This document shows positions 61,159 through 64,000 of a DNA stretch of 64,000 bases, piece by piece. This stretch comes from Daejeonella sp. JGW-45 (lineage in GTDB: Bacteria; Bacteroidota; Bacteroidia; Sphingobacteriales; Sphingobacteriaceae). Each line of letters opens with the position of its first letter. Within the stretch, counting starts at the first letter, position 1. The position numbers and the translations under genes are program-made. The stretch covers positions 434,581 to 498,580 of the forward strand of contig NZ_JARKNC010000006.1 of the NCBI RefSeq assembly GCF_029360805.1, in the 5' to 3' direction. The notes beneath the pieces were generated by a model. The model did no database searches and was not told the DNA's origin. It saw only the letters and a list, made by a program, of their open reading frames with translations.

Positions 61159-61281
61159 TGTAAAAATACATATTACTGGTAAATTTGCCTTTTAATGGGA
61201 CGATATGAATGCTATTCGGCCGCCGGTCTTATGTGATATTTTACATCGACCGCCTCTGGAGTCGGAAAAATCCTTATATTT

Positions 61282-61316
61282 CTGATGATCAGTTATACGA
61301 TACACCGGTTAGGTTT
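61282..61316 (+). repeat. Right direct repeat flanking the abiE module
   Basis: 35-bp near-copy of 59540-59575. In this copy the frame reads LMISYTI, then shifts by loss of one G and ends after HRLGFSSNQ. It is preceded by the hairpin GACCGCCTCTGGAGTC (61248-61263), related to the dispersed GACC...GGTC family. Confidence 0.8.
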
Positions 61317-61371
61317 CAGCAGTAATCAGTAAACACGGCACTGTCAGTGTCAGTACAACAGGTCTTGTCTA

Positions 61372-61902
61372 ATGAGAAATTTAAATCAATTATTGATCAT
61401 AACATGCATAGTCTTTTTTTCAGTATCAGGTTTTGCGCAGCAAGCAGATAAAGAAAGAGGCTTAAAAGGCGCCAAATTAGTTATAGATATAAACCCGGAT
61501 TTTGCAGGCAGGTGGATTTACTCTGAGGGGGCTACAACTTTTACTTTAGTGTTAACAAAGAAAAATAATCTCTATGTGAAAAATATAAACGCTACCGTAG
61601 ATTGTTTGGTAGGGCAGTTTGATTACACTAAAAACAAAGTGGTAATTGCCAGAAACATCAATAAAAGCCAGGAGCAACAAATTACAGTTGGGCTTCCCGT
61701 CAAAAGCAAACCGAATATAGTTAAGGCTGTGTATACTTATTCGAATGGGTCTAGTATTGTTGATTTAGAGCTTGTAGATAGGAACACGTTAAAATGGACG
61801 ATAACTGATAAACCCGATGAAGGCCTAAGAAGACCAGGAACTACTCATAAGCCCCGAGAAATTGTCGTACCCAAAACATTGATTCTAAAGCGGTCGAAAT
61901 AA
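61372..61902 (+). CDS. Hypothetical secreted protein
   Basis: 176 residues with a signal peptide (MRNLNQLLIITCIVFFSVSGFAQ). The mature protein looks like a small beta-sandwich or lipocalin-like barrel (DFAGRWIYSEGATTFTLVLTKKNNLYVKN, FDYTKNKVVIARNI, VYTYSNGSSIVDLELVDRNTLKWTI). No family is certain. It is AT-richer than the core genes and lies in the accessory region downstream of abiE. Confidence 0.72.
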   Translation: MRNLNQLLIITCIVFFSVSGFAQQADKERGLKGAKLVIDINPDFAGRWIYSEGATTFTLVLTKKNNLYVKNINATVDCLVGQFDYTKNKVVIARNINKSQEQQITVGLPVKSKPNIVKAVYTYSNGSSIVDLELVDRNTLKWTITDKPDEGLRRPGTTHKPREIVVPKTLILKRSK

Positions 61903-61960
61903 TGATAATACGCGATTTGACCTTGCAGACTTTCCGTTCGGGGAAGTTTACAGTATGACC

Positions 61961-62482
61961 TCATAATTTGTAAGTGTCATTTATGAATTTTTCAAACACA
62001 ATGGGTATTGCGGCGCCCACATATTTAACATTCGGCTTGGAGAGCTTCGAAATTTTTACTTTATAATTAGTAAGAACTTTTTCCAGTATTTCAATTTTTT
62101 CGGGGGTGATTATTAAGTCGTTTTTTATTATAAAACGCATATCCTCCAAGCTTCCATTTACATTAAAGATACAGCCAATATACATCCTGCTTTTCTCTCT
62201 TGCCAGAACATCGAGTTCTGAAGATGAAAATGTATTTCTTATAGCGTTGTATATGAATTTGGTTTCCGGGAAAATTATGTCGGCCGCTCCAAATTCGTTC
62301 ATCGCGTAATTTGGATTCTTAAATTTGCTTTTTACATTTCTAAATGAGTGGTTAAACTTCGTAGATGACTTCTCATAAGTCTCTGTATTACCCCTGACAT
62401 TCTTTTTTGTTACCGCGACCTGCGAATACAATGTTAAACTATAAGCAAATATGATTGATATTATTAAAACTAGTATTTTCAT
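61961..62482 (-). CDS. Hypothetical secreted protein
   Basis: 173 residues with a signal peptide (MKILVLIISIIFAYSLTLYS). The C-terminal part (about 95-145) IGCIFNVNGSLEDMRFIIKN resembles the beta-strand pattern of TonB-C-like domains (INxxGxLxxVxV), but this is tentative. AT-rich codon use. Convergent with the 61372-61902 gene. No function assigned. Confidence 0.7.
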   Translation of the reverse strand: MKILVLIISIIFAYSLTLYSQVAVTKKNVRGNTETYEKSSTKFNHSFRNVKSKFKNPNYAMNEFGAADIIFPETKFIYNAIRNTFSSSELDVLAREKSRMYIGCIFNVNGSLEDMRFIIKNDLIITPEKIEILEKVLTNYKVKISKLSKPNVKYVGAAIPIVFEKFINDTYKL

Positions 62483-62527
62483 AATTTACTTTGTTAGAAA
62501 TTGAATATACGAGGATTAGTCACTAGT

Positions 62528-62546
62528 TGTAAGCTTCCCTGAAATT
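62528..62546. mobile_element. Solo IS-end remnant
   Basis: TGTAAGCTTCCCTGAAATT is identical to the left end of the IS3-family element at 63897, in the same orientation, but the inner sequence differs. It fits the other end of a reversed or deleted copy of the same IS. No transposase gene accompanies it. Confidence 0.55.
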
Positions 62547-62684
62547 GTAGCCTTCCCGTTTTTGTATCGGGAGGTAAGTAGCCATAGTCGGAAACTGCTT
62601 ACTTGCTGAACACTCTTTACTCTGCTGATTTATAATTAATTAAGTGCGATAAGAAAACACTATCGGATTTAGGTTAATAACTCG

Positions 62685-63674
62685 TTACGGGACGGAAGAT
62701 GTTTTAGGCTTCACCCAATACTTGTCAAATGCACGCCAGTCAAAATCGGAAGTTGTCCAATAACAGGCGATTGCGATTCCATTCAGATAGTTTTCAGAAG
62801 TTTCAATAGAAGCGAGACCGCGACTTACTGTCTGTAGAGAGTTGGAGATATTTTCTATTTCCATGTTACGATATTTCTGAAGTTCTTTGTCGTTAACGAA
62901 TGTTCCTATACCAATTAAATACTGAATATCACGTATCGAATTAAGAGTTTGGATGTCCCGTAACAAATAGTTGCAACTTTCGTTAAAGACATCTTGATCG
63001 GTTATCGAAGTGTCATAAAATAAAAAGGATAACTGATCTACATAGTTAATCAATGTCTTTATTTCTTGATTGGTCGTTTTTCTTTTCCAATGCTTTGTTT
63101 TCGGAGACGTCGAAACAACTACCGAGGAAATAAAGGAATCCGGCAAAATCTTCCGAAGCTTTCTGTGAAATTCGTTGACATTACGACCATAAGAGTTCAC
63201 GTCACCAGGCTTTTCTGCTAATGTGGTGGAATCTAGAGCTGGTTCCCCTTTAAGAATATACTCGAAATCCACATGCACACCCGGAACTTGTAGAGAATCA
63301 ATCAGTCGCTTCGTGTCGAATAATGCGTTTGCTACCCAAAGCGAATCCCCAAGATATAATTGCTTGTTCTGAACACCACCAATCCAAGGTAGAATTTTAA
63401 GCTCTGGATATAATTTTTTTAATAATGCTACACTTTTCTGGGCGCGCGCTGAAAACGGGTATTCAGGAAGTGTTCCGTCTACATTGAAGGGTCCGGCGAA
63501 GAGATAGGCATATTTTATTTTGTGAGTTTTAAGGGTTAACGCGAAACTTCGGATATCATCGTCTGTTATCGGCTGATTGTCTCTTATATTATAACCCCTC
63601 AAGTAGAGACCTTCAGTCCACAGAATTTTGTTGATTATCGATATTGTGATTAGAAGGCTTCGAATTACACCCAA
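62685..63674 (-). CDS. Glycosidase-like TIM-barrel protein; N-terminus frameshifted
   Basis: 329 residues as read. The body suggests a TIM barrel of GH18/chitinase-like type: beta-strands KYAYLFAGPF, LKILPWIG, then GVHVDFEYI carrying a DxE pair like the GH18 DxxDxDxE motif, followed by ISSVVVSTSP, YVDQLSFLFYD, YLIGIGTF and GIAIACYWTTSDFDW. Its own N-terminal residues (MGVIRSLLITISIINKILW) are not a convincing signal. A lipoprotein signal peptide is encoded upstream in another frame (63606-63723), so the gene is probably frameshifted or mis-sequenced. Substrate unknown. Confidence 0.65.
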   Translation of the reverse strand: MGVIRSLLITISIINKILWTEGLYLRGYNIRDNQPITDDDIRSFALTLKTHKIKYAYLFAGPFNVDGTLPEYPFSARAQKSVALLKKLYPELKILPWIGGVQNKQLYLGDSLWVANALFDTKRLIDSLQVPGVHVDFEYILKGEPALDSTTLAEKPGDVNSYGRNVNEFHRKLRKILPDSFISSVVVSTSPKTKHWKRKTTNQEIKTLINYVDQLSFLFYDTSITDQDVFNESCNYLLRDIQTLNSIRDIQYLIGIGTFVNDKELQKYRNMEIENISNSLQTVSRGLASIETSENYLNGIAIACYWTTSDFDWRAFDKYWVKPKTSSVP

Positions 63675-63723
63675 CTATTAGTGCTATATAAAACCCTAAC
63701 AGAACAAATAAGCTTTTAAACAT
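63606..63723 (-). pseudogene. Out-of-frame lipoprotein signal peptide of the glycosidase-like gene
   Basis: From ATG at 63723 the sequence codes MFKSLFVLLGFYIALIVGC followed by NSKPSNHN and stops at TGA (63608-63606). The lipobox LIVGC is classic. The reading frame differs by one base from that of the barrel. Removing one A from the AAAA run near 63626 would join ...NQQ to ILWTEGLYLRGYN. So this is most likely the true N-terminus, separated by a single-base insertion. Confidence 0.65.
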
Positions 63724-63896
63724 GACAGAATTAGCATTCTAAACGTGATGTTCGCACGTCAGCATTGGTATAATCTTTCGTATCGTTCATTGGTAAATCT
63801 TGAGACGCTCGAAAGAATAAGGCTGAAAAATCTCAGAATAGTAAGAGAACGGATCTCTTTCACTTTACCATCTCCCGCGTTATACTCATGCGAAAA

Positions 63897-64000
63897 TGTA
63901 AGCTTCCCTGAAATTAAGACATGAAGTAATTAGACAAAAAGTTTAATTTCAAATGTCATAAAATGAAAAAGCAGCAATTCACAGAAACCCAGATCGCTAC
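63897..64000 (+). mobile_element. Left end of an IS3-family insertion sequence (partial)
   Basis: The terminal sequence TGTAAGCTTCCCTGAAATT (63897-63915) precedes a transposase start by 47 bp and repeats at 62528-62546. The element continues beyond the window. Confidence 0.65.
63963..64000 (+). CDS. IS3-family transposase OrfA (partial)
   Basis: Only the first 12 codons are present: MKKQQFTETQIA. This opening (MKKxxFTETQI) is characteristic of the helix-turn-helix OrfA of IS3-group elements, which acts with OrfB through a frameshift. The window ends here, so the remainder cannot be assessed. Confidence 0.7.
   Translation, partial: MKKQQFTETQIA

Overview
The window is a stretch of chromosome from a member of the Bacteroidota, most likely family Sphingobacteriaceae (Pedobacter/Mucilaginibacter/Arcticibacter-like). 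The reasons are gene content (type IX secretion plug-domain protein, DUF4783, DUF4294, DUF6588 and DUF4397 proteins, bacillithiol deacetylase BshB1, an RSH-fur-purA cluster), Bacteroidota-type promoter boxes (TAnnTTTG) in front of many genes instead of Shine-Dalgarno sequences, and short heptamer repeats between genes. Genus is inference; no rRNA or tRNA gene was recognised.

Layout. 0-6 kb: ribosomal protein S1 (rpsA, cut by the window start), cytidylate kinase, the ribosome-rescue factor ArfB, an LpxR-like outer-membrane protein and Lon protease. 6.5-15.9 kb: TPR and CAP-domain envelope proteins, gpmI, a DUF4783-nadC-plsY-M48 protease run, pabB and purA. 15.9-22 kb: Fur regulator, RelA/SpoT-type RSH enzyme, a tightly coupled DUF4294-glutathione peroxidase-bshB1 operon, and lysine 6-aminotransferase. 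22-34.9 kb: ACC deaminase/D-cysteine desulfhydrase homologue, RluD-type pseudouridine synthase, class IV aminotransferase, fmt, LolC/E-like permease, an ECF sigma factor followed by a membrane-anchored beta-barrel protein, mazG, mnmD, a rhodanese and a CvpA-CAP fusion. 34.9-48.7 kb: M13 peptidase, valS, a hybrid histidine kinase, DUF4397 lipoprotein, HsdR_N-type nuclease-like protein next to holA, cupin, pirin and map. 49-59.6 kb: EVE protein, thioesterase, T9SS plug-domain protein, ABC-F ATPase, AsmA-like protein, methyltransferase, pyrD and a stand-alone sensor-domain protein.

59.6-64 kb is accessory. An abiEi-abiEii toxin-antitoxin module lies between two near-identical 35/36-bp direct repeats, one of which is the 3' end of the preceding gene. 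It is followed by AT-rich secreted proteins of unknown function, a TIM-barrel glycosidase-like gene whose lipoprotein signal peptide is in a different frame, and the left end of an IS3-family element that runs off the window.

Most genes are housekeeping. The unusual material is in repeats and in the accessory end. Heptamer repeats fill several intergenic spaces, supply stop codons to two genes, and have entered valS in frame as an extra segment of about 30 residues. A 96-bp tandem hairpin repeat and a dispersed GACC...GGTC hairpin family (2.1, 57.5-57.8 and 61.2 kb) add to this. Several promoter boxes sit only 3-6 nt before the start codon, suggesting leaderless mRNAs.
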